DNA of 64,000 bases, taken from contig NC_035170.2 in assembly GCF_001659605.2 (NCBI RefSeq), positions 4,402,001 to 4,466,000 of the forward strand, read 5' to 3'. The notes beneath the pieces were generated by a model. The model saw only the letters and a program-made list of their open reading frames with translations. It was not told the origin of the DNA and did no database searches. Source of the DNA: Manihot esculenta (lineage: Eukaryota; Streptophyta; Magnoliopsida; Malpighiales; Euphorbiaceae). Numbering within the stretch: position 1 is the stretch's first letter; each line of letters opens with the position of its first letter. Positions 1 through 11,100 of the stretch are shown piece after piece. Both the position numbers and the translations under genes were made by a program.

Positions 1-114
1 ATTCAAATTTTAATAAAAACCAACACATAAATAAATTATATGGATATTAAACCAATACTAATTAGTGTATAATTCTACACAATATCTTCTACACAATATC
101 TTTTTGAAGATTCA

Positions 115-562
115 TAAATTCGCGAACAATATTCAGTTTAAATAAAAAAATCGATCAAATCGAATTAATTTAAAATTTTATTTTAATTTTTTATTTATTT
201 TAGTTTGGTTCGATTTAATTTTTAATTTTAAAATTTTTTATTATTTTAATTTGATTTAATTTTAATAAAAATATAAAATGAATCGATTAATGATAATAGT
301 ATATTATTTCAATAATATAAACATATCAAATCATATTAATATTAATATATTTTAATTAAATTTTAAAATATTAAAAATAAAGTGTAAAAAAAATTATTAA
401 AAATTTAAACCAATTAAATTTAATCAAATTAAATTGAATCAGATCAATTTGATTCAGTTTTTGATCAAAATTAATTTGATTCAATTTTTATAAATATTAA
501 AATTTTGATTTATTCAGTTTGATTTGATTTTAAGTCGATTCGATGAAATGCTTACTCTATAC
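115..562. repeat. AT-rich inverted-repeat element, copy 1 (MITE-like)
   Basis: This stretch shares a long ordered series of motifs with the copies at 15937-16112/18257-18540, 21018-21450, 27521-27865 and 52510-52925: a run like ATCGATCAAATCGAATTAAT near the left end, a centre like TTAATGATAATAATATATTA, and a right end in TTCGATT-type words. The outer ends here are worn (ATATTCAG on the left, TTACTCTAT on the right), so the limits are approximate and no target duplication is clear. No coding capacity is seen. Confidence 0.5.
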
Positions 563-771
563 ACATGGCAGATATATTAAAATTATAAAATTAATAATTA
601 ATTATTTTAAATAAGGTAAAAAATAGATCAAAATTTATTTTTGTCAATTTAGTAAAGCTATTACAATTAATATCACTTATTTGTGGGCCGTCAAAACACT
701 AACAAAAATATATTATCATAAATATTAAATTTTTTTGCAAAATCTATCCATTTCATTTCAATTTTTTTTAC

Positions 772-925
772 TATAAATACTTCAATCTTCCTCAATTTCA
801 CATCACAATTCATTTTCATTTTTCTACTTTAGAAAAATCAACAAATCATGGGTTTTTCTGCTTTTAGCTTTGCTATTATTTTGTATCAGCAAACTCCTTT
901 TTCTTATGCTTGAGGTGAAATGGGG
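772..925 (+). other. TATA box followed by a short orphan reading frame with signal-peptide-like start
   Basis: CTATAAATAC at 771-780 lies about 70 bases before an ATG at 848 that opens 21 codons (stop at 911-913) rich in Phe, Ala, Ser and Ile, like the first exon of a secreted protein. Just after the stop, ATGGG|GTAACT at about 920 looks like a splice donor. No continuation exon is visible in the following 700 bases. It may be the decayed first exon of a secreted protein gene, or chance. Confidence 0.2.
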
Positions 926-1003
926 TAACTCTAAATTAATTATTATTATTCATAATTATTATTATTGTAAAAGTTTTAAATTTTATTTATTTATTATGCA
1001 TCC

Positions 1004-1083
1004 AACAAAACTCACAGATTTAAACAATTAACTCTGAGAATACAACAAAACTCAGAGATTTAAACACTTGACTCTGAGAATAC
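1004..1083. repeat. two-copy 40-bp tandem repeat
   Basis: Units 1004-1043 and 1044-1083 both run from AACAAAACTC to CTCTGAGAATAC and differ at about three positions. It lies between the orphan reading frame and the 3' end of the ureidoglycolate-lyase-like gene. No function is evident. Confidence 0.8.
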
Positions 1084-1621
1084 AGAGAAAATGATCCGTT
1101 AATTACATATAACTTAAGGACGAAAATATAAATTACTTTTTATAAACATAATTTATGTGCCCCAAATTAAATCAACTAAACGTAACACCAGTCAAATCGG
1201 TATAACTATTAAGTCTAACCCTATGTATCCTATATCCTATTAATCAGCATACCAGAAAATATCCAAAGAAGATGGCAATAACATAAAATTGTTGGATGCA
1301 TAAACTCAAGGAGTTGATTTTTCATTAATACCTCATCTTGCTGTATTTACAGCATCCTGATCTGCAACTACAACTTTTCTGCATAAATTCCAGAGATATA
1401 TGAAAGATGCAAACAACAGTCCAACAAATTTTCAATGCATTTCGCCAAGTATTATTCACTTTTCCCGGACAATCTAATCGTAGATGAGAAGCTACAAAGG
1501 GTATTAGACATAAATGGAGAATGAGACAGTATGAACACACATTTCCTTGATTGTAATACATAATCCATCCATATAAGCAATGCATCATATTTGTACAAAG
1601 AACTTGAGAGAACATGCACAA

Positions 1622-3288
1622 TTACTCCTCTACTGAAAATACCACTCCATCTCGATTCTTGAAGTTATGTGTTGTGTGGTCCACTACCTACAAACAAGAA
1701 GAGACAAGTTTCAAAGTAGTTTCCATAATCCAAGCTAAGACACAGTTAAAAGTTAGAAAATGTTCTCATTTTTAAACAAAGAAAAGATTGTGGAAGGTGT
1801 TTCCAGCAGGATTCTGGTACTAATAGAGCAGCATTAAAGGCCTTAAAGATGGATGAAACCTTTCTCAGAAGTATATATGAAATGCAAAAAATAATGTTTT
1901 GTAGAGAAAATAATGAAATGAGTTGAAACTTGAAAAAACAAATTTCAAGTCCGTAACCTGAAATATAAATACTCTAAGCTGAGTTGGAAGCCAGACCATC
2001 TACGCTTATCATGATATTGATTTGAATTTTGGACCTTGAAGAACCCCAAATTTGAGAATGGTGAGAGCAAAATGAAAAACAAATACTAAAGCTCACCACA
2101 AGTACTCTTATAGTAGTTCAAGTTAAATAATCATAGGACAGGTGATAACAAGAGGAGACATTATTATAAAGCAGGGATTTATGATATAAGACCAACAGAA
2201 GTTCAGTTTTCTGCTGAAGCATATCTTCCTTGGAAATGCACATCTAATATTCAAACCTCTGGCATATAGAATTTGAATCATCAGGCTAAATTGAGGTTCC
2301 AAGTTCTTTCATTTTATATCCTATTTCCGGAGCAAAGTCCATCAACCAGTTACGATCTACCAAAACGGAATCTTTACAATTTTTCCCTTCAGCAATTTTT
2401 GCCTGGAGTTGCTGCTCCTAATACCAGTTCAATTTTGCAGACAACTCCATTTTCACAAGTAGCTAGCCTCAGAAACAAGCTAACACCATTCTTCTAGAGC
2501 CTTGTAAGTCAAAAAATGTTGATTTTCTTTCATGGGTTCGGTTTCTTCTTAGTGTAGAGTAAGCAAGAAATTTTGATGTGCCTGATCCCAAACGAATGCT
2601 TACTCAGATGATCTGTGCTAAACACATTAAGGTTCCTCTAGAGGGAAGTGATGTGATGAAATGGAAAATGCATAAGAGAGAAAAATTAAGCTCACATTGG
2701 TATTGCTCAACTCCAGATTGTAGAAATCCATGGAGTCCCCCTTAAACAGAGGCCCCGCATGCCAAGTTCCAAGATGAAGTTTAACGAATTTAGGCCCAGA
2801 GAACCTAAAAACCCGCACTTCATCCGGAGCAGGAGGCGCATAGAAATGCCCACAACGTGACTTCACAAGCTCAACTCCCCCTTCTGGTTTCTCTGAACCG
2901 AAAATCGATGGCTTGGCTACACCCAGATACCAAAAATGGCCTCCAATGGATCCAAGGCATTGGGTGACACTGGCGTGATGAGTAATCGTCGAGAACTTAA
3001 GCGGACGGTTTTCGAGATGCATAATATAAAACCTGTAGATATTTCCAAAAATCAATTAGGTTATAGTCATCGTTTCAGAACCATAATCAAGATAGATGTT
3101 TTTGAAACTAATATATACCTAGGAATTCCTTGGCTAAGGTCCAACTGGGCATCTTGAGGACCGAACTCTTCGCCATCTGCGGATGGCTCTATGACTTGAC
3201 CGAATTCTTGAAAGCTTTCCGGCGTCGCTTCTATTGGTTTCAGGTTTATTGTCGCCGGCGTCGACTTCGATTCCCCAGATACTTCCAT
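1622..3288 (-). CDS. ureidoglycolate lyase (AllA)-like family protein
   Basis: Three exons join on the minus strand: 3288-3119, 3032-2696 and 1687-1622 (170+337+66 = 573 bases, 190 aa, no internal stop). Both introns are GT-AG; the second is about 1.0 kb. The ATG at 3288 is the first in the open frame. The protein matches the small plant AllA-like family named ureidoglycolate hydrolase/lyase in databases: an N-terminal block FQEFGQVIEP (residues 26-35), a central block with HHASVTQCLG (75-84) and a C-terminal block LGTWHAGPLF (144-153) typical of this beta-barrel fold. Bacterial AllA cleaves ureidoglycolate to glyoxylate and urea. In plants the main ureidoglycolate step is done by an unrelated amidohydrolase, so the plant substrate should be left open. 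No clear targeting peptide is seen; a cytosolic location is likely. Sequence at about 1325-1621 is probably its 3' untranslated region. Confidence 0.88.
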
Positions 3289-4540
3289 CTCTCTTCAACG
3301 AAAGCAGATAAGAAAGAACGGGAATTCTTCGTTTTATCACCTTTTGTTCTCCGCTGGTTGCGGTGGGCAGCTATATCGTGGCTATAATACACGTTTGTAT
3401 GACAAATTATTCGGTGTAGCATACTATTTTAAATAGTTAAAAGGACACTTTAACTTTTAAATTTTTATATAATTAATAAAATAATTTTTATATTTTAATA
3501 TTCACCGCTTAAATATTTTTATAAATCAAGTGTAAAATAAATATTTAAAATATTTTAAAAGATATTCATATTAAATAAAAAGCATTTTAATTTTTAAAGT
3601 TTATTATAATTAATGAATTAATTTCTATAATTTTAAACTGAATTATTAAATCTAAAATTATAGTTTTTTTTATTTATCATAAATGTTAATTCAAAGTTAG
3701 TGGGTAATTAAATTTTTAAAAATATAAATTTTTTAAAATTATTTAATATATTTAAAAATGATTAAAGTTAATTTTTTTAAAAAAATAAATAAAAAGTTAT
3801 TTTTAAAAATTTTAAAATTATCAAGTATTTAATTATTTTAATGAATAAAAATTAGATCATAAAGTGTTAAAAAATAATTAAATATGAATGCACAAAAATT
3901 ATTAATAATTTAAGTGTTTTTTCAAATGTAAAATAAAGGAGAAAAGTGTTTTAGTTTTAATAAATAAAAAAATATATGAATTGGAGTTTGGAAAATTAAT
4001 TATTAAAAAATTTGAAATTTTAATTTTAAAAATATAAGAGTTAATCATTATTATGTTAAAATTCAAAAAAATAAAAGCATAATTTATTCTAATTAAAATC
4101 TTTATTATTTTATGTTTTAATTATTATTAAAACATATTAAATTGAATCAATTAAAAAAATTTAAATATATATTTGTATCTTTATTTTTTAAAATTATTAT
4201 TGCCAATCTAGACTTTGACTAGACAATTTTAGTGGTTTATTATGCGAATAATAATTAAATATTTTATTATTTAATTTTTAAAATTTAAAAAATTCATTAA
4301 TAAATTTTCAGTTTTATTAAAAAATTTAATAATTAATTATTTTATATTAAAGTATTTTAAATTTTTTTATAATATTTAATAATAAAAATTAACTAGCACA
4401 CTAATTAATAAAATTTTTTAAAATTTTGAAAATATTTTAATTTAAATAAAAAATTTAATTAATAAATTTTTTATAATATAAGAATCAAATAGTAATTTTT
4501 ATTTATTTATTTTAAAGTTATAGTCTTATTCTCTTTGCAA
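3289..4540. other. AT-rich spacer between divergent genes
   Basis: This is the shared upstream region of the minus-strand AllA-like gene and the plus-strand PPR gene. Apart from about 3300-3400 it is nearly pure A/T runs. Words such as AATTAATAAATTTTTTA at about 4380-4490 recur in other spacers (11.3-11.5 kb, 13.2-13.7 kb, 59.7-60.0 kb), pointing to an old AT-rich repeat family whose ends I cannot define. Confidence 0.4.
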
Positions 4541-4652
4541 ATGCCGCGCTCACCCTCCGCTCTCTCAAATTCTCTTTTTCTTTCTCTTTTTGGGGACTCG
4601 GTTTCAATCAAATTTTCCTCTCATGTCCGACTCTCAGGCCAATTTTCCTTCA

Positions 4653-4661
4653 AAACCCTAA
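4653..4661 (+). promoter_or_regulatory. telo-box in the PPR 5' leader
   Basis: AAACCCTAA lies 12 bases before the chosen PPR start codon. This motif is common close to the transcription start of plant genes for translation and organelle biogenesis. Its position favours the 4541-4672 stretch being leader rather than coding. Confidence 0.45.
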
Positions 4662-4672
4662 TACTATTAACA

Positions 4673-7024
4673 ATGGAAGGAATACCAGAAATCATCCCAA
4701 ATCAACAACCACTAACAGAATCGCAAATCCTTCAAACCCTAACAAAAATCCTAACTTCAGAGAAACTCCATCTTCAAAATCTCAATCCTTACATTCCCCA
4801 CCTCTCCTCAAGCCCTAATCTCTTGGTCTCTCTCCTTTCTTCCAAATCACTATCTAATAGACCTGCCACTCTCCTCTCCTTCTTCAAATGGGCTCAGAGC
4901 CACCTCCCTCCTTCCTTCTTTCAATCGCCACTTCCTCTCCTTTATCTCCTCCCTCCTCTACTGTCACACCACAAATTCTCCGATGCCAAGTCCCTCCTTA
5001 CCTCCTTCATTGCCGCCGACAAGGCCAATGTGCTCCACCGTCACATTCTTCATCCTCCTGCTGGGGTTGAGCACCGTCGCACCTTGAGGGCCCTTCTTGA
5101 TACCTCTATTGGGGCATATGTTGCCTCTGGTAGGCCCCACTATGCTGCCCAGATTTTTAGCAAGATGAAGAGATTGCGTCTCAAGCCTAATATGCTCACT
5201 TGTAATACTCTTCTGAATGCTTTGGTCAGGTACCCTTCTTCCCATTCTGTTCTTTTGTCTAAAGCCATTTTTAGGGATGTCATTAAGCTCGGTGCTCAGG
5301 TTAATACCAATACTTTCAATGTTTTGATTTATGGGTATTGCTTGGAGAACAAGTTAGAGGAGGCAATTGGACTTGTTGGTAAAATGGGAGAGTTTGGTTG
5401 TTCCCCAGATAACGTTACTTACAACACGATTCTGGATGTTTTGTGTAAGAAAGGTAAGTTGAATGAGGCTAGGGATTTGTTGTCGGATATGAAAGGTAAG
5501 GGGTTGTTGCCGAATAGGAATACTTATAATATTTTGGTTTCTGGGTATTGCAAGTTGGGGTGGTTGAAGGAGGCAGCACAAGTAATTGAATTAATGACCC
5601 GGAATAATGTGTTTCCAGATGTTTGGACTTACAATGTGTTGATTGGTGGGCTATGTAAAGAAGGTAGGATTGATGAAGCATTTAGATTGAGAGATGATAT
5701 GGAAAATTTAAAGTTGTTTCCTGATGTTGTTACTTGCAATACATTGATTAATGGGTGCTTTGAGTGTAGTAATAGCCCAAAGGCCTTTGAATTGATTGAA
5801 GAGATGGAAAAGAAGGGAGTGAAGCTCAATGCAGTTACATACAACATAATGGTCAAGTGGTATGTGAAGGAAGGGAAGATGGATGATGCAGGAAAAATCA
5901 TTAGGGAGATGGAAGAAAGTGGATTTTCACCTGACGGTGTTACCTATAATACTTTGATAAGTGCGCATTGCAAAGTGGGGAAGCTGGGTGAAGCAATCAA
6001 GATGATGAATGAAATGGGGAGGAAAGGTTTGAAGATGAATAGTGTGACTCTTAATACAATTCTTTATGCTCTTTGTGGGGAGAAGAAACTTGATGAGGCA
6101 TATGAGTTGCTAAAAACTGCTAGTAAGCGAGGCTATTTTGTTGATGAGGTCAGCTATGGCACGTTGATCATGGGACATTTTAAAGATGAAAAGCCAGCTA
6201 AAGCATTAAAACTTTGGGATGAGATGAAGGAGAAAGAGATTGTTCCAAGTATTATCACCTATAACTCTATGATTGGAGGGTTATGTCAATCAGGAAAAAC
6301 CGATCAAGCAATAGACAAGTTGAATGAGCTTTTGGAGAGTGGCTTGGTCCCAGATGAGACAACCTATAATACAATTATTCATGGATACTGCCGGGAGGGA
6401 CAAGTTGAGAAAGCATTTCAATTCCACAACAAAATGGTTGAGAAATCTTTTAAGCCAGATATATTTACATTTAATATTCTTCTTCATGGGCTTTGTAGAG
6501 AAGGCATGCTTGAAAAGGCTCTTAAGCTATTCAATACATGGATTTCAAAAGGAAAAGCTCTTGATGCAGTTACATACAACACAATAATATCAAGCCTTTG
6601 CAAAAATGGCAGATTTGAGGAAGCATTTGATATTCTTGCAGAAATGGAAAAGAAGAAGCTTGGGCCTGATTGCTATACATATAATGCAATTATTGGTGCA
6701 CTTGCTAACGCAGGTAGGATCAAAGAGGCTGAAGAGTTCATGTCCAAAATTGTGGAAATGGGGAAATTGGAAGACCAGACATTACCATTGAATAAAGGAC
6801 AACATATGGGAACCAGTGAGACTCCTGAAGAATCTGATCCTAATTCTATTACCTTTTCAGAACAGATTAATGAGTTGTGTTCTCAAGGGAAGTACAAGGA
6901 TGCAATGCAAACTTTTCAAGAATCAACACAGAAGGGCATTACTTTACATAAATCTACCTATATTAATTTAATGGAGGGACTTATCAAGAGGGGAAAGAGC
7001 ATATCCAAGGCTGTTGTATTATAG
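4673..7024 (+). CDS. P-class pentatricopeptide repeat protein
   Basis: Intronless frame of 783 aa. From about residue 155 to 700 it is a near-continuous series of roughly fifteen 35-residue PPR motifs, visible as the recurring pattern VTYNTLI..(Y/L)CK.G...EA..L...M...G. A linker rich in acidic and polar residues (about 700-728) precedes one degenerate final motif (about 730-765). There is no E, DYW or SMR tail, so this is P class: a helical-repeat RNA-binding protein, usually acting in mitochondria or plastids on RNA stability, splicing or translation. It resembles Arabidopsis At2g16880 from memory. The start ATG at 4673 follows a telo-box and gives an N-terminus like that relative; an earlier in-frame ATG at 4541 would add 44 residues, Ser/Leu-rich with few acidic residues, which could be a transit peptide. 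The RNA target cannot be read from sequence here. Confidence 0.92.
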   Translation: MEGIPEIIPNQQPLTESQILQTLTKILTSEKLHLQNLNPYIPHLSSSPNLLVSLLSSKSLSNRPATLLSFFKWAQSHLPPSFFQSPLPLLYLLPPLLSHHKFSDAKSLLTSFIAADKANVLHRHILHPPAGVEHRRTLRALLDTSIGAYVASGRPHYAAQIFSKMKRLRLKPNMLTCNTLLNALVRYPSSHSVLLSKAIFRDVIKLGAQVNTNTFNVLIYGYCLENKLEEAIGLVGKMGEFGCSPDNVTYNTILDVLCKKGKLNEARDLLSDMKGKGLLPNRNTYNILVSGYCKLGWLKEAAQVIELMTRNNVFPDVWTYNVLIGGLCKEGRIDEAFRLRDDMENLKLFPDVVTCNTLINGCFECSNSPKAFELIEEMEKKGVKLNAVTYNIMVKWYVKEGKMDDAGKIIREMEESGFSPDGVTYNTLISAHCKVGKLGEAIKMMNEMGRKGLKMNSVTLNTILYALCGEKKLDEAYELLKTASKRGYFVDEVSYGTLIMGHFKDEKPAKALKLWDEMKEKEIVPSIITYNSMIGGLCQSGKTDQAIDKLNELLESGLVPDETTYNTIIHGYCREGQVEKAFQFHNKMVEKSFKPDIFTFNILLHGLCREGMLEKALKLFNTWISKGKALDAVTYNTIISSLCKNGRFEEAFDILAEMEKKKLGPDCYTYNAIIGALANAGRIKEAEEFMSKIVEMGKLEDQTLPLNKGQHMGTSETPEESDPNSITFSEQINELCSQGKYKDAMQTFQESTQKGITLHKSTYINLMEGLIKRGKSISKAVVL

Positions 7025-7832
7025 AGAAATTTTCTTTGGCTGTTCTTGACCTAGAATAGGTTCAGACAGCCCATCATTGCCTTCACAACTATTTATAGGG
7101 ATTTGAACCTAACGAGAATGTTGAGGTACACATTTTATCACCATCTATATGATATCTTGCACAAATTGCCTTTTTTATTAAGAAATTCGAAATATTCTGG
7201 TTGACAATTTTATGCATATATGGATATCCAAATACCTAACTTCCTTTGAGTTAACAGGTAACTATGCATGTTGTCGATGTGGTGATCCCGAATGAATGGG
7301 TTTTGATAGTCAACTTCAAACTTTCTTGGCATGAAAGCAATCTTCTGCAGTTGAAAGACAAGGTTGGTCCTTATGACACCAGTCGGTTTGGTAGAGTTAG
7401 GAACCCACACTAATGAAAATTGAACAAGCAGCAATGTAAATGGGAACAGTGAACAGAAAATTTTGTATTAAATGGAGTGATGGCTTCACAACTCTTCTTC
7501 TATCTTGTTGTCCACTTGACAAATTCTGAATGAAGGAGCTAAAAGAAACAAGCTCTCGATCAACAATGCCTGAAACAGCCCCCTGGGAAGAATCCCCATG
7601 CAGATAAATGTTAAGGATTTCTACCTCACCCCTGGTCATTTATGACAATGTAATGATGTAGAACCATAAAAGTAAGAAATGATGCTCTAATATTTTATTT
7701 TGGTCTCAATCTTAAAAAAGATATCAAAACAAATGTTAATAGCCCTTCATAATACTTGTATATAGTAGTCTGTCGCATTCTAATCCCAACCCACCTTAGC
7801 CCTAGTCATAAAAAATACCTTAAATTTGATGT
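7025..7832 (+). other. PPR 3' flank, probably untranslated
   Basis: Mixed-composition sequence follows the PPR stop codon, less AT-rich than the distant spacers, with several TTTTNCAG- and GTAA-type words that could be splice sites of a 3' untranslated region. No supported coding frame is seen on either strand. Confidence 0.3.
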
Positions 7833-8165
7833 TAAATTATTTCTTAAATTTCTCTCTGAAATGTATAGGCTTCTAGTCTCTAACAAATGGTCCCGCGCCA
7901 TGTAAATTTGAGCAGCTTCTGTGTTTTCTTTAGCAACTCAGGGAAAGTATGCATCTACTTTTCTTGGATTTTTAATTCACATGCTCTTATAGTGATGTAT
8001 TGTAAATTATTTCTTAAATTTCTCTTCAATGGTATGTGGGCTTAAAGTCTTTAACAAGTGGTCCTGCATCATGTAAATTTGAGTGCCTTTTTTTTTTTTT
8101 TCTTTTTTTAAATAACTTAGGTGATGATGCATGCAATCTACATTTTTTTTTTTTGCATGTTATTT
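7833..8165. repeat. diverged two-copy tandem duplication, about 170-bp unit
   Basis: AAATTATTTCTTAAATTTCTCT begins both 7833 and about 8003, and both copies continue with an AGTCT(C/T)TAACAA-TGGTCC block, a CATGTAAATTTGAG block and a T-rich run. The two differ by substitutions and a long T tract in the second. It lies downstream of the PPR gene. Confidence 0.65.
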
Positions 8166-11100
8166 CACAGGTTCTTACAATGGTACTTTCCTATATAGTA
8201 CTCCAGACACATTTGTCAAAAAATCTTTAGTTCGTGCCAGGAAAATCTACAAGATCAGGCACTTGGGGATGATGATGATGTGTAACAAGTACAACCCACT
8301 GAAGCCATTGGGGCAGCATAAAACACGTACAAGAATTGGTGTAAAATTTTTTCTTTTTAATTCACCAACTGTATTATGTTTTCTACAAATTGTTTTATGG
8401 GTGGGCCAACTGGCATTCCAGCATTGCTATGTGTGTTCTTTTGCAGTCTCTGAATTGATTTATTGATTCATTGATTGACCAGAAGACACATATGCTGACT
8501 GTGTGTACATAAATTGTGATAAATGTTTATGCTGCATTATATTTATATTTATTTTGTATAATTGAACTGTATGATAGCAGGCGGGGGAGGAAATCAGCAA
8601 ATACTGATTATGCTTGCTTCAGATAATGTCTAGATGTCATAACTAGGAGTAGGAAGGAAAGAGAAAAGAATTAGAACAAACTGCTTTACTGAGGATTGGT
8701 TCCTTATTGATGTTGTTTTGCACTGTTTGGCGACCTTCTTTCGTTTCCTTCCACAAATTTTAATTAGATTTGTTTTGTTATTAATGTACTATATGAGATG
8801 GATATTCTCTGTAGAAAGGCGATGCTTTTTTCTTCTTTTTATTTGTCAATGGGTATTCCACACGACGGAGTAGGGGCAAGGACAACAAGGTTTGGAAAGT
8901 TTATATAAGGGCAAATTAGAGGATGAGCTTTGAGGTTTAGCAAAATTTTAGGTTGGTCATTGCTGTTTGAAAATGTAATAATTTGATCCTGCAAAGTTTA
9001 ATTTTGTCAACAATGAGATTATGCCATGCAGAATTTACTAAATTTCGGAATTAGTCAAATAGAAGCTAGAAAAATAGTAATTTTGAAATCTTAAAATTCC
9101 CTTCTTTTACTCTTTTGATCATATTTTACTAAAGCTAATAATACTCGGATAATTACGACATAGAAAAAAGTGTAAAATGAAAAGCGCATAGCAATAGGTG
9201 AATTTCAAGATTGCAAGTTTCTCCTTGTCTCTGAAGATGCTGTCGTCAATGCTTCTATCCCTTTTTTGTTGCAGATCACCTTTTGCAGCTTCAAGCACCC
9301 CTCCTCCCTTTCTTTGCTCCTTCCTTCACCATACACTTTGGTTATCGTGCTTTGTAATTTAAGGTAGCAGGGCATGTTGGTGGATGACTCTGTTTCGAGG
9401 TTTGGTTGATGACTTTGATGCAGAGGGTGGTGACGTTGAAGCACATGGAATTACATGTATGGGTTTGGTTGAGGAGGGCTGCTATGATGTCGTGGCAAAG
9501 GCTTTTGGAAATGCAAAATTCAGAACGTCTTGATTCATTATCATGGGTAGGTGATTTTATTGATTTCCAATTTTTGAGTAATTTCGTGATTCCTTCTTGT
9601 TTAGAGGATTTTTTTAATTTTGTGAATTTGTTATTCATGTAGTTAATAAATCAGTTTGTATATTGTATATTGTATATATAGCTAGTTACTTTTTGAAAGA
9701 GAGAGTTGTGATTTTCCCGTTTCTTTTCTTTCTTTTTTTTTGGGTGTGTATGTGTTTTTGTCTTCTGTAATTTAGTAGCTTTGTTAAGTTCCCCTTTCAA
9801 TGGTTTTGTTCCACCAAATTAAATTATTATTTTTTTTAAAATAGCTCTTAATTTTTTTATTTGGAAATCTTATTAACATCTATATATATATATAAATTAA
9901 TTAATATTATTTATTTTTAAATGTTACAACAAATAATAGAAAATAAATGATTTTTTAGAAAACATTTCTTTATTTTTCACATGGAAACGAATGGAGTTTA
10001 AATGCTGCTTCAGTTGAACAGAAATTACTTTGATGTCTGCTTTTGTCAAATAGGTTCAGTTTTCTTATTATTGGCAATGTAAAGTTCTTTCACCTTGAAC
10101 AACCTGAAGAAGGAGAATAAGGATTTTTCTGGTACTGTAATAGTGAAAAGAACAGAGCATTGTTTGAAGAAGAGGTGATGTTATTCTATGAAATCACTGT
10201 AAAGTCCATAAAAACTACCTGAATTTTGAAAATTCTTACTTTGTCCTTCCTTGTATATTGATTTCTAATTCTGCTCATTTGATATTTTGCTTAAATTTGA
10301 ATTATGCAAATGGAAATTTTAATCTCAAAGTCTTCATGGAAAGAGATTTTGGGAGAAGAAAAAGACTTGATGTTCATATTTCTACCCAATTAGACCCTGT
10401 AAAGCAAACTAATTTGGTGGATAGACTAAAACTTATAAATGATGACTTTATTATTTCAATCAATTATGCAATTATTGTGTCCAATGTGCCTACCAGTTTT
10501 ACTTTGCTTTGTTTTCTCCATATCTTCATTTTAGGGTTTATCAATCATATGGTGACTTTATTATTTCTTAATTTGCAATTAACAAATCTTTGTGGGTACC
10601 CATTTATCAACTAACTATTGCTGGACCAACTTTGTTTCTAATCTTCTTTATTTGTTAAATTAAGTTTAGGTTTCCACATTTCTCTATTTGACTACACTCC
10701 CTCTTTGATTCACACTGTTATAGTGTTATTATCCTTTTTTTTAATATATTATTTAATTTCTGTGATAAGTAAAAATTTAATAATTAATTTTTTAATTTTA
10801 AAAATATATTATTATATATAATAAAAAATAAAATTTATTTATAATGATTTTAAACGAAATTGTTGATTTAACATTATTAAAGCAATATTTTTGTATTCAC
10901 TCTTAAGGTATTGTGATCTAACCCTAAAATGTAGGGTAGTGGTTTTAGGTAGAATGTGTATGGAATTAACAAATCCAAATGAAATTGGATTAGTCATACA
11001 TAAAATATTATAGTTAAGACTTTCTAATTCCCAATTACTCTTTAATAGTATGAAACCCTTAAGCATGAAATAACAGGAAATGGTTTAAAAATAGATTTTT

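Noticed and set aside
2273..2497. 74-codon plus-strand frame
   Set aside because: It lies within the second intron of the AllA-like gene on the other strand, has no domain and a poor start.
9205..9642. Possible gene in a less AT-rich island
   Set aside because: Frames on both strands are short, broken and match nothing I recognise. Kept only as a note in the spacer entry.
10258..10614. 118-codon plus-strand frame
   Set aside because: Ile/Leu/Asn-rich as expected from AT-rich DNA, with no recognisable domain or gene context; no ATG at its nominal start.
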